Shown piece after piece: positions 8,296 through 17,038 of a stretch of 42,891 nt of DNA (its first letter is position 1; every line of letters starts with the position of its first letter). The notes under the pieces are model-generated. The model searched no databases and was not told the origin of the DNA. It worked only from the letters and a program-made list of their open reading frames with translations. The stretch comes from Pseudomonas frederiksbergensis (GTDB taxonomy: Bacteria; Pseudomonadota; Gammaproteobacteria; Pseudomonadales; Pseudomonadaceae): positions 1-42,891 of the forward strand of contig NZ_JAAUOE010000014.1 in assembly GCF_017114915.1 (NCBI RefSeq), in the 5' to 3' direction. A program made the position numbers and the translations under genes.

Positions 8296-9420
8296 ATTAA
8301 ACCGCTTTTCACCAAGGGTCCCTCACTGGGCGTGCGCTTGTTGGTGTTGGTCGTGCTATCGGTCGCGCTGATGGTGGTCGATGCCCGCTTCACACTGCTC
8401 AAGCCAGTGCGTAGCCAAATGTCGCTGGTGCTGATGCAGTCTTACTGGATCACCGACCTGCCGCAGCGGCTATGGCAGGGTGTGGCCAGCCAATTCGGCA
8501 GCCGGACCGAGCTGGTCGCCGAAAACGAAAAACTTAAAACCGAAAACCTGCTGTTGCAGGGGCGCATGCAAAAGCTGGCGGCCCTCACCGAGCAGAACGT
8601 TCGGCTGCGCGAGTTGCTCAATTCTTCGGCACTGGTCAACGAGAAGGTCGAAGTGGCCGAGCTGATCGGCATGGACCCCAACCCTTTCACTCATCGCATC
8701 ATCATCAATAAAGGTGAGCGCGACGGTGTGATCCTCGGTCAGCCGGTGCTCGATGCCCGCGGCCTGATGGGCCAGGTGGTGGAGTTGATGCCATACACCT
8801 CTCGTGTACTGTTGCTGACGGATACCACCCACAGCATTCCGGTGCAGGTGAACCGTAACGGTCTGCGGGCGATTGCCAGCGGCACCGGCAACCCGGAGCG
8901 TCTTGAGCTGCGTCATGTGGCCGATACCGCCGACATCAAAGAGGGCGATCTGCTGGTCAGCTCCGGCCTCGGGCAGCGTTTTCCGGCGGGTTACCCGGTG
9001 GCGACGGTCAAGGAAGTGATCCACGATTCCGGTCAACCGTTCGCCATCGTGCGTGCCGTACCGACCGCCGCGCTGAACCGCAGTCGTTATCTGTTGCTGG
9101 TATTCAGTGATGGTCGCACAGCCGAGGAGCGCGCCAACGAAGCCGCCCAGGCTCAAGAGGCTCTGGACCAGCACGGCGGTGGACCGATCATTCCTGCAAC
9201 GGTGCCGAGACCGGCCGCGTCAGTGATACCGGCTGCCGTCGCGGCTCCGGCTGTTGCACCTGCTGCACCTGCCGCCGCAACCCCGGTCAAACCTGACGCG
9301 GCCCATCCTGCCGCCACCAAGCCACCCGCGACGGCGCCGGCGGCCGCCAAACCCGCGGCGGTGAAGCCTGCTGCCAAACCGCCTGTCTCCGCGCCGGCCA
9401 CCACTGGGGGAAGAGAATAA
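8296..9420 (+). CDS. mreC: Rod-shape protein MreC, probable ATT start
   Basis: MreC is a bitopic inner-membrane protein linking MreB to periplasmic cell-wall enzymes. The conserved N-terminus (KPLFTKGPSLGVRLLVLVVL) is encoded from 8299, but the only codon in place to initiate it is ATT at 8296; GGAGGA sits 7 nt upstream, and the frame has no ATG, GTG or TTG between this site and the stop at 8260. Starting instead at GTG 8332 would remove the cytoplasmic tail. The resulting 374-aa protein has a membrane helix at about residues 14-30, a coiled coil at about 70-110 (ENEKLKTENLLLQGRMQKL), the beta-barrel MreC domain, and an unusual Ala/Pro/Lys-rich tail over the last 80 residues. The stop overlaps the mreD start by one base. 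Confidence 0.93.
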   Translation: MKPLFTKGPSLGVRLLVLVVLSVALMVVDARFTLLKPVRSQMSLVLMQSYWITDLPQRLWQGVASQFGSRTELVAENEKLKTENLLLQGRMQKLAALTEQNVRLRELLNSSALVNEKVEVAELIGMDPNPFTHRIIINKGERDGVILGQPVLDARGLMGQVVELMPYTSRVLLLTDTTHSIPVQVNRNGLRAIASGTGNPERLELRHVADTADIKEGDLLVSSGLGQRFPAGYPVATVKEVIHDSGQPFAIVRAVPTAALNRSRYLLLVFSDGRTAEERANEAAQAQEALDQHGGGPIIPATVPRPAASVIPAAVAAPAVAPAAPAAATPVKPDAAHPAATKPPATAPAAAKPAAVKPAAKPPVSAPATTGGRE

Positions 9421-9911
9421 TGGGCGGTACAACGTCAACCCGAAACGGCTGGATGGTCTGGTTGAGCTTCGCCATCGGCATGCTGCTCAGCATTTCGCCG
9501 TTGCCGCAATTCATGGAAATCCTGCGTCCTCTGTGGCTCGCCTTGCTGCTGGCGTTCTGGGCATTGGCCCTGCCGCATAAAGTCGGCATGGTCACCGCCT
9601 GGTGCCTGGGCCTGGCCGAAGACGTGCTGTATGGCACGTTGCTGGGCCAGAACGCGCTGATCCTCACGCTCATCACGTTCCTGGTGCTGTCGCTGCAACA
9701 ACGCCTGCGCATGTTCCCGATGTGGCAACAGAGCCTGGTGATCCTGGTGATCTTCGGCCTGGCCCAACTGGTTCAGTTGTGGCTCAGCGCCCTGACCGGC
9801 AATCGTCAGCCGACCCTGGCGCTGGTGTTGCCGGCACTGGTCAGTGCGTTGCTCTGGCCATGGATCAGCTTCGGTTTGCGCGGTTTGCGTCGACGCTACA
9901 AAATCAATTGA
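9420..9911 (+). CDS. mreD: Rod-shape protein MreD
   Basis: A 163-aa polytopic inner-membrane protein of the elongasome, partner of MreC. It has about five hydrophobic segments, including [29 protein letters not shown] and a C-terminal block ending [12 protein letters not shown]. The family feature [17 protein letters not shown] is present in the middle. TAATG couples it to mreC. A long palindrome begins 25 nt after its stop and separates it from maf. Confidence 0.96.
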   Translation: MGGTTSTRNGWMVWLSFAIGMLLSISPLPQFMEILRPLWLALLLAFWALALPHKVGMVTAWCLGLAEDVLYGTLLGQNALILTLITFLVLSLQQRLRMFPMWQQSLVILVIFGLAQLVQLWLSALTGNRQPTLALVLPALVSALLWPWISFGLRGLRRRYKIN

Positions 9912-9936
9912 TTCGGTCAGGCATGTGCCCGTACCG

Positions 9937-10093
9937 GTGCCCTGTCTCGCAAATACGTTCCTTTTTTGGCGAGTGGCTGTTGTTGCCAGACAAGGCGCCG
10001 CGACGAGTCATAGCTCGCTATGTCGAGGAGCGGCAACGCAGTGTGGCAACAACAGACGCCGCCAAAAAGGAACAGTATTTGTGAGACAGGGCA
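9937..10093. repeat. Long near-perfect palindrome between mreD and maf
   Basis: A 157-bp element centred at about 10015. The outer 35 nt (from GTGCCCTGTCTCGCAAATAC) match the reverse complement of the right end (through GTATTTGTGAGACAGGGCAC) with about three differences. The middle arms TGTTGTTGCCA and TGGCAACAACA pair, and the centre is CATAGC-TC-GCTATG. Transcribed, it would fold into one long hairpin. It encodes nothing evident. A MITE-like or REP-derived origin is inferred from its symmetry. Confidence 0.85.
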
Positions 10094-10113
10094 CTGGACA
10101 GGGAGATGTCTTG

Positions 10114-10710
10114 ATGAAATCGTTGTACCTCGCCTCAGGCTCGCCGCGTCGGCGTGAACTGCTCACGCAGATCGGCGTGCCGTTCACCGCCATCAGCGCG
10201 GACATCGATGAAACCCCTTTCCCTGAAGAATCCCCTTCGGCCTATGTCGAGCGTCTGGCGCGCGGCAAGGCTGAGGTTGGGCGTGGGGCGGTCGTGTCCG
10301 ACGCGGATTTCTGCGTGTTGGGTGCCGATACCGCCGTGGTGCTGGACGGGAAAATTCTCGGCAAACCGGTGGACGCAGCCGAGGCGTGCGCCATGCTTAT
10401 GCTGCTGTCCGGACGTGAGCATGAAGTATTGACGGCGATTGCAGTGCAGGACGGCGAGCGATGCGAGTCTTTGGTGGTGCGCAGTCTGGTGCGTTTTCGC
10501 GCCATCGGCCGCGACGAAGCGGCGGCCTACTGGGCCAGCGGCGAACCCCGGGACAAGGCAGGCGGCTATGGTATTCAAGGATTGGGCGCGGTGTTCGTCG
10601 CCGGGCTCAATGGCAGTTACTCGGCGGTGGTTGGATTACCGCTGTGCGAAACCGCGCAACTGCTCGGCCATTTCGGCATACCCTGTTGGCAAACCCTTAA
10701 CGCGCGCTGA
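10114..10710 (+). CDS. maf: Maf family nucleotide pyrophosphatase (YhdE-type)
   Basis: A 198-aa Maf protein, a house-cleaning nucleoside triphosphate pyrophosphatase; YhdE-type members act on dTTP/UTP and modified pyrimidine nucleotides. Motifs: [12 protein letters not shown] at the N-terminus (substrate loop), [27 protein letters not shown] (catalytic acidic pair), [13 protein letters not shown] near residue 150, and [14 protein letters not shown]. The ATG at 10114 has GGGAG 8 nt upstream. The frame is open further upstream only through the palindrome, so that extension is rejected. The order mreBCD-maf-rng-yhdP-tldD matches E. coli, supporting the YhdE subtype. Confidence 0.95.
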   Translation: MKSLYLASGSPRRRELLTQIGVPFTAISADIDETPFPEESPSAYVERLARGKAEVGRGAVVSDADFCVLGADTAVVLDGKILGKPVDAAEACAMLMLLSGREHEVLTAIAVQDGERCESLVVRSLVRFRAIGRDEAAAYWASGEPRDKAGGYGIQGLGAVFVAGLNGSYSAVVGLPLCETAQLLGHFGIPCWQTLNAR

Positions 10711-10767
10711 GCGTCGTACTGACAAGATGCGGCCATTATCGTGAACATGCCTGAACGAGACCCTGCC

Positions 10768-12225
10768 ATGAGTGAAGAGATCCTGATCAACATCACGCCG
10801 ATGGAATCGCGCGTGGCGGTGGTCGAAAACGGTGTCCTGCAAGAGGTCCATGTCGAGCGCACGCAAAAACGCGGGATCGTCGGCAACATCTATAAAGGCA
10901 AGGTCGTGCGGGTATTGCCGGGCATGCAGGCCGCTTTCGTCGATATCGGGCTGGACCGCGCCGCGTTCATTCACGCCTCGGAAATTTCCCTGCGCGAAGG
11001 TCCGGCGGTGGAGAGCATCAGCGCGCTGGTTCACGAAGGTCAAAGCCTGGTGGTACAAGTCACCAAGGACCCGATCGGCTCCAAAGGCGCACGTCTGACC
11101 ACGCAACTGTCGATCCCGTCGCGCTATCTGGTGTACATGCCGCGCACTGCCCATGTCGGCATTTCCTTGAAGATCGAAGACGAAGCCGAGCGCGAACGCC
11201 TCAAGCAAGTGGTCACCGACTGCGTGGAAAAAGAAGGCATCAAGGAAGCCGGCGGTTTCATTCTGCGCACCGCCGCCGAAGGGGCCGGGGCCGATGAAAT
11301 CCTCATGGACATCCGCTACCTGCGCAGGCTCTGGGACCAGATCAACGCCCAGATCAAAACCATCAGCGCACCGAGTGTGATCTACGAAGACCTCGGCCTG
11401 GCGTTGCGTACCTTGCGCGACCTGGTAAGCCCGAAGATCGAGAAGATCCGCATCGACTCCCGGGAAACCTTCCAGAAAACCACGCAGTTTGTCGCCGAGC
11501 TGATGCCGGAAATCGCTGACCGTCTGGAGCATTACCCGGGCGAACGACCGATTTTCGACCTGTACGGCGTCGAGGACGAAATCCAGAAAGCCCTGGAACG
11601 CAAGGTGCCGCTCAAGTCCGGCGGTTATCTGGTGGTCGATCCGGCGGAAGCCATGAGCACCATCGACGTCAACACCGGGGCGTTCGTCGGTCATCGCAAT
11701 CTCGAAGAAACCATCTTCAAGACCAACCTCGAAGCCGCCACCGCCATTGCCCGTCAACTGCGTCTGCGTAACCTGGGCGGGATCATCATCATCGACTTCA
11801 TCGACATGGAGGACGAGGAGCATCAGCGTCAGGTATTGCGTACCCTTGAGAAGCAACTGGAGCGCGATCACGCCAAGACCAACATCATCGGCATCACCGA
11901 ACTGGGCCTGGTGCAGATGACCCGCAAGCGCACCCGCGAAAGTCTTGAACAGGTGCTTTGCGAACCGTGCAGCAGCTGCCAGGGACGCGGCAAGCTCAAG
12001 ACCCCGGAAACCGTGTGCTATGAGATCTTCCGCGAAATCCTGCGCGAGGCACGGGCCTATCAGGCCGAAGGCTATCGGGTGCTGGCGAACCAGAAAGTGG
12101 TCGACCGCTTGCTCGATGAAGAGTCGGGCAACGTCGCCGAACTTGAAGGCTTTATCGGGCGTACTATTCGGTTCCAGGTAGAAACCATGTATTCCCAGGA
12201 ACAATACGACGTGGTGCTGCTCTGA
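10768..12225 (+). CDS. rng: Ribonuclease G
   Basis: A 485-aa RNase E/G family endoribonuclease for rRNA 5' processing and mRNA decay. The start at 10768 gives MSEEILINITPMESRVAVVENG, matching known RNase G N-termini; an ATG 7 codons earlier also exists but is less likely. An S1 domain spans about residues 36-125 (RGIVGNIYKGKVVRVLPGMQAAFVDIG, split here for description). Catalytic metal ligands are Asp300 (STIDVNTGAF) and Asp343 (IIIDFIDME), and the Zn-link is Cys398/Cys401 (CEPC). It ends after the small domain, lacking the long disordered C-terminal scaffold of RNase E, which fixes it as RNase G. It follows maf by 57 nt. Confidence 0.97.
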   Translation: MSEEILINITPMESRVAVVENGVLQEVHVERTQKRGIVGNIYKGKVVRVLPGMQAAFVDIGLDRAAFIHASEISLREGPAVESISALVHEGQSLVVQVTKDPIGSKGARLTTQLSIPSRYLVYMPRTAHVGISLKIEDEAERERLKQVVTDCVEKEGIKEAGGFILRTAAEGAGADEILMDIRYLRRLWDQINAQIKTISAPSVIYEDLGLALRTLRDLVSPKIEKIRIDSRETFQKTTQFVAELMPEIADRLEHYPGERPIFDLYGVEDEIQKALERKVPLKSGGYLVVDPAEAMSTIDVNTGAFVGHRNLEETIFKTNLEAATAIARQLRLRNLGGIIIIDFIDMEDEEHQRQVLRTLEKQLERDHAKTNIIGITELGLVQMTRKRTRESLEQVLCEPCSSCQGRGKLKTPETVCYEIFREILREARAYQAEGYRVLANQKVVDRLLDEESGNVAELEGFIGRTIRFQVETMYSQEQYDVVLL

Positions 12226-12300
12226 ATCGTTGTGTTTCAACCCCACTAGAACGGCTGGCCTCAGCTTTTTGCAGTGTTTTTGCCATGGGAGCCAACTGAC

Positions 12301-15300
12301 ATGGACGGTCTGACACGCATTTTGGCCGCACTGACCCGCTGGGGCCTGGGCCTGTGCGCGTTGGTTTTAGTGTTGACGGCGCTGTTCGTCAGCCTCGGTC
12401 GGGAGTTGACGCCGCTGGTGGCCGAGTACCGTGCCGAGGTCGAAACCAAAGCCAGTGCTGCCTTGGGCATGCCGTTGCACATCGGCGAACTGGAAGGCAA
12501 CTGGAGCGGTCTCGACCCGGTTCTGCTGGCCCATGACGTGATGGTCGGCGAGGGCTCCAATGCCCTGCGCCTGGATCAGGTGCGCGCGGTGCCGGATCTG
12601 TGGGGCAGCCTGCTGGCTCGCGAAGTGCGCATCGCACACCTGGAACTCAGTGGTTTGAAGATCAGCCTCAAGGAAGGCGAAGGCGGTCATTGGGCGCTGG
12701 AAGGTTTGCCGGTGCGGCAGGATCAACCGCTCGACCCGGAGCAACTGCTCAATCGCATGCAGATGATCCGGCAATTGTCGGTACTCGACAGCCAGGTGAC
12801 CTTGCAGCCTCTGGAAGAGCAACCTCTGACGCTGACTTATGTCGGCCTGAACCTGAAAACCGGCGTGTCGCGTCAGCGGCTCGATGCCCGTCTGACCTTG
12901 CCCGATGGTCAGCCGGTGGCGATGAGTGTGCGCACCCGCTTGCGCGCAGGCCAGTGGAAGGACGGTGCGGTGGACGCTTACCTGAGCCTGCCGCAAAGCG
13001 ATTGGTCGAAATGGTTGCCCGAGCGCCTGACCCAGAATTGGAATTTTTCCGAGATCAAGGCCGGTGGCGAGCTCTGGGTGAGCTGGAGCGAGGGCACCCT
13101 GCAAAGCGCCGCGATCCGTTTGAACGCGCCGCAACTCAAGGGCGCCTACGCCGAGCGCAAACCGATCCAGATCAACAATCTGGCGCTTAACGGGTATTTC
13201 CAGCGCAGTTCTACAGGCGTGCTGGTGACCCTGGATTCTCTGGCCATGAGCCTGGGCGACACCCGCTGGGAATCGAAACTGCAATTTCAACAAACCGCGG
13301 CGACCGACACATCGCTAGAGCTCTTGCATTTGCAAGCTGATCGCCTCGATCTCACACCGCTCACGCCTTTGCTGAACGCACTGGGCCCACTGCCTGAAGG
13401 TGTCGCCACGGCGGTCGAGCGACTCAAGGTCACCGGGGTTTTGCGCAATGTGCTGATCGACATACGACCCAAGGCAACCGATGACAGCCTATTCAGTTTT
13501 GCCGCCAATCTGGATCGGGTCGGTTTCGACGCTTATCACGGTGCGCCGGCGGCACGAAATGTCAGTGGCAGCATCAGCGGCGATCTCGGGCAGGGCGAGT
13601 TGCGCATGGACAGCAAGGACTTTTCCCTGCACCTGGACCCGATTTTCGCCAAGCCATGGCAATACATTCAGGCCAACGCCCGGCTGACCTGGAAACTCGA
13701 CAAAGAAGGTTTCACCCTGATCGCGCCGTACCTGAAGGTGTTGGGCGAGGAGGGCAAGATTGCCGGCGATTTCCTGATTCGCCTGCATTTCGATCACACC
13801 CAGGAAGACTACATGGACCTGCGGGTCGGCCTGGTCGACGGCGACGGTCGTTACACCGCCAAGTACCTGCCGGCCGTGTTGAGCCCGGCGCTGGACGAAT
13901 GGCTGCGCACGGCGATTCTCAAAGGCGCGGTGGATGAAGGTTTCTTCCAGTACCAGGGCTCCCTGAACCACGGCGCCCCCGAAACGGCGCGCAGCATCAG
14001 CCTGTTTTTCAAGGTTCACGATGCCGAGCTGGCGTTTCAACCGGGCTGGCCGCATGTCAGCAAGGTCAGCGGCGATGTGTTCGTCGAAGACAGCGGCGTG
14101 CGGATCCTCGCGAGCAAGGGCCAATTGCTCGACACCCAGGTCAGCGACATTTACGTCAATATTCCCCGGGCGCCTGCCGGTCAGAGCCCTCACCTGTTCC
14201 TCGATGGCGCATTCGCGGGCGGGTTGGGTGATGGCCTGAAGATTCTGCAGCAAGCGCCGATCGGCACCGCCGACACGTTCGCCGGCTGGGAAGGCGAGGG
14301 CGATCTGCAAGGCCAGCTCAAACTTGATATCCCGTTGGTCAAAGGCGAGAAGCCGAAAATCCTCGTCGACTTCAAGACCGGCAAGGCCCGTTTGAAGCTC
14401 AGCGAGCCCACTCTGGAGCTGACGCAACTCAAGGGCGATTTCCGTTTCGACAGTGCCAAGGGGTTGAGTGGACAAAAGATCACGGCGCGCGCGTTCGACA
14501 AACCCGTGACCGCACAGATTTTCGCCGAGGGCAGTGCGGGCAAGCTCAATACCCGGGTCGACGCATCGGGTCAGGTCGAGGTCAAGAAACTCACCGAATG
14601 GCTGAACGTCACTCAGCCGTTGCCGGTGTCTGGCGTGGTCCCTTATCAACTGCAACTGAACCTTGATGGTGCCGACAGCCAGTTGATGGTCACTTCCAGT
14701 CTGAAGGGCGTGGCGGTGGATTTGCCGGCGCCGTTCGGCATGGCGGCCGACGTCGGGCGCGACACCGTGTTCCGCATGACCCTGCAAGGACCGGAGCGGC
14801 GCTACTGGGTCAATTACGGTGAGCTGGCGGACTTCACGTTTGCCGCCCCGACCGGCAATTTCATTGATGGTCGCGGTGAATTGTTCCTTGGTGGCGGCAA
14901 TGCCGTGTTGCCCGGGACCAAAGGCTTGCGCGTGCGCGGTGTACTGTCCGAGCTGGATGTCGCTCCCTGGCAGGATCTTGTCAACAAGTATGCCGGCCAG
15001 GATCCGGGCGGCAGCGCCAAGCAGTTGCTCAGTGGCGCGGATTTGAAGGTTGGCAAACTCAGTGGTTTCGGCACCACCCTCGACCAGGCGTCGGTGCAGG
15101 TGACGCGCAAACCGGCCACCTGGGCCCTGCAACTCGACAGTCAGCAGACCAGGGGCACCGTCGGTATCCCCGATGCGAAAGGCGCACCGATTGCGGTCAA
15201 TCTGCAATACGTACGTTTGCCGGCACCAGACCCGACGGTGCTGGCCGACGAGAATTCGCCGGATCCGCTGGCCACCGTGGACCCAACGAAGATCCCGGCG

Positions 15301-16104
15301 CTGGATGTCACTATCAATCAGCTGTTCCAAGGGCAGGATCTGGTGGGCGCCTGGCAATTGAAAGTTCGCCCGACCGCCAAGGGCATTGCCTTCAATAGCC
15401 TGGATCTGGGCCTCAAGGGCATCCTCCTGCAGGGCAGCGGCAGTTGGGAAGGCACGCCGGGCAATTCCAGCAGTTGGTACAAGGGCCGGGTCAGTGGCAA
15501 GAACCTCGCTGACGTGCTCAAGGGCTGGGGGTTTGCGCCGAGCGTCACCAGCGAAGAGTTTCATATGGATGTTGATGGTCGCTGGCCCGGCTCACCGGCG
15601 TGGCTGGCCACCAAGCGCTTCTCCGGCAGCCTTGATGCTTCGCTCAAAAAAGGTCAGTTCGTTGAGGTCGAGGGCAGTGCCCAGGCGCTGCGGGTATTCG
15701 GTCTGCTCAACTTCAACTCCATCGGTCGCCGCTTGCGCCTGGACTTTTCCGACCTGTTCGGCAAAGGCTTGAGCTATGACCGGGTCAAAGGCCTGCTGGT
15801 CGCGAGCAATGGGGTCTACGTGACCCGTGAGCCGATCCTGCTGACTGGCCCGTCGAGCAATGTGGAACTCAACGGCACCCTGGACCTGGTAGCTGATCAG
15901 GTCGATGCCAAGTTGTTGGTGACTTTGCCGGTGACCAACAATCTGCCGATTGCCGCGCTGATTGTCGGTGCGCCGGCCGTCGGTGGGGCACTGTTCCTGA
16001 TCGACAAGCTGATCGGTGACCGCGTGGCGCGTTTCGCCAGTGTCAAATACACCGTCAAAGGCCCGTGGAAAGAGCCGAAAATCACCTTCGACAAGCCTTT
16101 TTGA
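12301..16104 (+). CDS. yhdP: YhdP family AsmA-like envelope protein
   Basis: A 1267-aa inner-membrane-anchored periplasmic protein of the YhdP family (TIGR02099, AsmA-like/DUF3971). The N-terminal helix LGLCALVLVLTALFVSL at about residues 15-32 anchors it; the rest is long beta-rich repeat sequence with an AsmA-type C-terminus (GRLRLDF, SSNVELNGTLDLV, PVTNNLPIAALIVG). In E. coli YhdP, with TamB and YdbH, is required for phospholipid transport to the outer membrane. The ATG at 12301 with GGGAG 9 nt upstream is preferred over an ATG nine codons earlier that has no ribosome-binding site. It lies between rng and the Nit1-like gene, 75 nt after rng. Confidence 0.94.
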   Translation: MDGLTRILAALTRWGLGLCALVLVLTALFVSLGRELTPLVAEYRAEVETKASAALGMPLHIGELEGNWSGLDPVLLAHDVMVGEGSNALRLDQVRAVPDLWGSLLAREVRIAHLELSGLKISLKEGEGGHWALEGLPVRQDQPLDPEQLLNRMQMIRQLSVLDSQVTLQPLEEQPLTLTYVGLNLKTGVSRQRLDARLTLPDGQPVAMSVRTRLRAGQWKDGAVDAYLSLPQSDWSKWLPERLTQNWNFSEIKAGGELWVSWSEGTLQSAAIRLNAPQLKGAYAERKPIQINNLALNGYFQRSSTGVLVTLDSLAMSLGDTRWESKLQFQQTAATDTSLELLHLQADRLDLTPLTPLLNALGPLPEGVATAVERLKVTGVLRNVLIDIRPKATDDSLFSFAANLDRVGFDAYHGAPAARNVSGSISGDLGQGELRMDSKDFSLHLDPIFAKPWQYIQANARLTWKLDKEGFTLIAPYLKVLGEEGKIAGDFLIRLHFDHTQEDYMDLRVGLVDGDGRYTAKYLPAVLSPALDEWLRTAILKGAVDEGFFQYQGSLNHGAPETARSISLFFKVHDAELAFQPGWPHVSKVSGDVFVEDSGVRILASKGQLLDTQVSDIYVNIPRAPAGQSPHLFLDGAFAGGLGDGLKILQQAPIGTADTFAGWEGEGDLQGQLKLDIPLVKGEKPKILVDFKTGKARLKLSEPTLELTQLKGDFRFDSAKGLSGQKITARAFDKPVTAQIFAEGSAGKLNTRVDASGQVEVKKLTEWLNVTQPLPVSGVVPYQLQLNLDGADSQLMVTSSLKGVAVDLPAPFGMAADVGRDTVFRMTLQGPERRYWVNYGELADFTFAAPTGNFIDGRGELFLGGGNAVLPGTKGLRVRGVLSELDVAPWQDLVNKYAGQDPGGSAKQLLSGADLKVGKLSGFGTTLDQASVQVTRKPATWALQLDSQQTRGTVGIPDAKGAPIAVNLQYVRLPAPDPTVLADENSPDPLATVDPTKIPALDVTINQLFQGQDLVGAWQLKVRPTAKGIAFNSLDLGLKGILLQGSGSWEGTPGNSSSWYKGRVSGKNLADVLKGWGFAPSVTSEEFHMDVDGRWPGSPAWLATKRFSGSLDASLKKGQFVEVEGSAQALRVFGLLNFNSIGRRLRLDFSDLFGKGLSYDRVKGLLVASNGVYVTREPILLTGPSSNVELNGTLDLVADQVDAKLLVTLPVTNNLPIAALIVGAPAVGGALFLIDKLIGDRVARFASVKYTVKGPWKEPKITFDKPF

Positions 16105-16171
16105 ATTCTTTTTGAAAAGGCACTCTTCGGGCCTATGGAGTAGCATGGCGGCATACATTAAGGAGCGCGCC

Positions 16172-17026
16172 ATGTCTGTAGCGGTGATTCAAATGGTCAG
16201 CCAGAGCGACGTGCTGGCCAATCTGGCCCAGGCCCGTCGCCTGCTCGAGCAGGCGGCAAGTGGTGGCGCGCGGCTGGCCGTGCTGCCAGAAAACTTCGCC
16301 GCCATGGGCCGTCGCGACATTGCCGACATCGGCCGCGCCGAAGCCTTGGGTGAAGGGCCGATCCTGCCGTGGTTGAAACAGACCGCCCGCGACCTCAAGT
16401 TATGGATAGTGGCCGGCACGTTGCCGTTGCCGCCAGCGGATCAACCGACGGCCAAAGCGCATGCGTGCTCGTTGCTGGTCGATGATCAGGGCGAGACCGT
16501 GGCGCGGTACGACAAGCTGCACCTGTTCGACGTGGACGTGGCGGACAATCGCGGGCGTTATCGCGAGTCCGATGACTATGCTTATGGCAATGGCGTGGTG
16601 GTCGCCGATACGCCGGTCGGCCGAATCGGCCTGACGGTGTGTTACGACTTACGATTTGCGGAGCTGTACAACGAATTGCGTGCGGCCGGCGCGGAGCTGA
16701 TTACCGCTCCATCGGCCTTTACCGCGGTAACCGGCGCGGCCCATTGGGACGTGCTGATTCGCGCACGGGCCATCGAGACTCAGTGTTACATGCTCGCGGC
16801 CGCCCAGGGTGGAACGCATCCGGGGTCACGAGAAACCTATGGTCATGCCGCGATTATCGACCCATGGGGCCGGGTGCTGGCACAACAGGATCAGGGCGAG
16901 GCCGTGCTGCTGGCCGAACGCGACAGCAGCGAACAGGCGTCCATCAGGGCGCGGATGCCGGTGTCCACTCACCGGCGATTTTTCTCGCAGGGCGCCCAGC
17001 GACCTGCATCAGAACGACGAATTTAA
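16172..17026 (+). CDS. Carbon-nitrogen hydrolase, Nit1-like (deaminated glutathione amidase type)
   Basis: A 284-aa nitrilase-superfamily amidase. The Glu-Lys-Cys triad is visible as Glu40 (VLPENFAAMG), Lys115 (RYDKLHLFD) and Cys157 (LTVCYDLRF). The segment HWDVLIRARAIETQCYMLAAAQ, whose start and end match eukaryotic Nit1, together with YGHAAIIDPWG and HRRFF near the end, points to the Nit1/YbeM group that hydrolyses deaminated glutathione as a metabolite-repair step. Substrate is inferred from similarity. AGGAG lies 7 nt before the ATG at 16172; the open frame upstream overlaps yhdP and is not coding. It is followed by tldD after 12 nt, so the two are co-transcribed. Confidence 0.9.
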   Translation: MSVAVIQMVSQSDVLANLAQARRLLEQAASGGARLAVLPENFAAMGRRDIADIGRAEALGEGPILPWLKQTARDLKLWIVAGTLPLPPADQPTAKAHACSLLVDDQGETVARYDKLHLFDVDVADNRGRYRESDDYAYGNGVVVADTPVGRIGLTVCYDLRFAELYNELRAAGAELITAPSAFTAVTGAAHWDVLIRARAIETQCYMLAAAQGGTHPGSRETYGHAAIIDPWGRVLAQQDQGEAVLLAERDSSEQASIRARMPVSTHRRFFSQGAQRPASERRI

Positions 17027-17038
17027 GGCGTAAAGCAT

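Noticed and set aside
9844..10113. In-frame upstream extension of maf
   Set aside because: It runs through the palindrome and mreD; similarity to Maf starts exactly at the ATG 10114, which has a good ribosome-binding site.
10636..12246. Open frame of about 536 codons antisense to rng
   Set aside because: RNase G is complete on the plus strand with its catalytic residues; the antisense product has no known motif.
13489..15564. Open frame of about 690 codons antisense to yhdP
   Set aside because: Same shadow effect; yhdP is clearly coding on the plus strand through the entire stretch.
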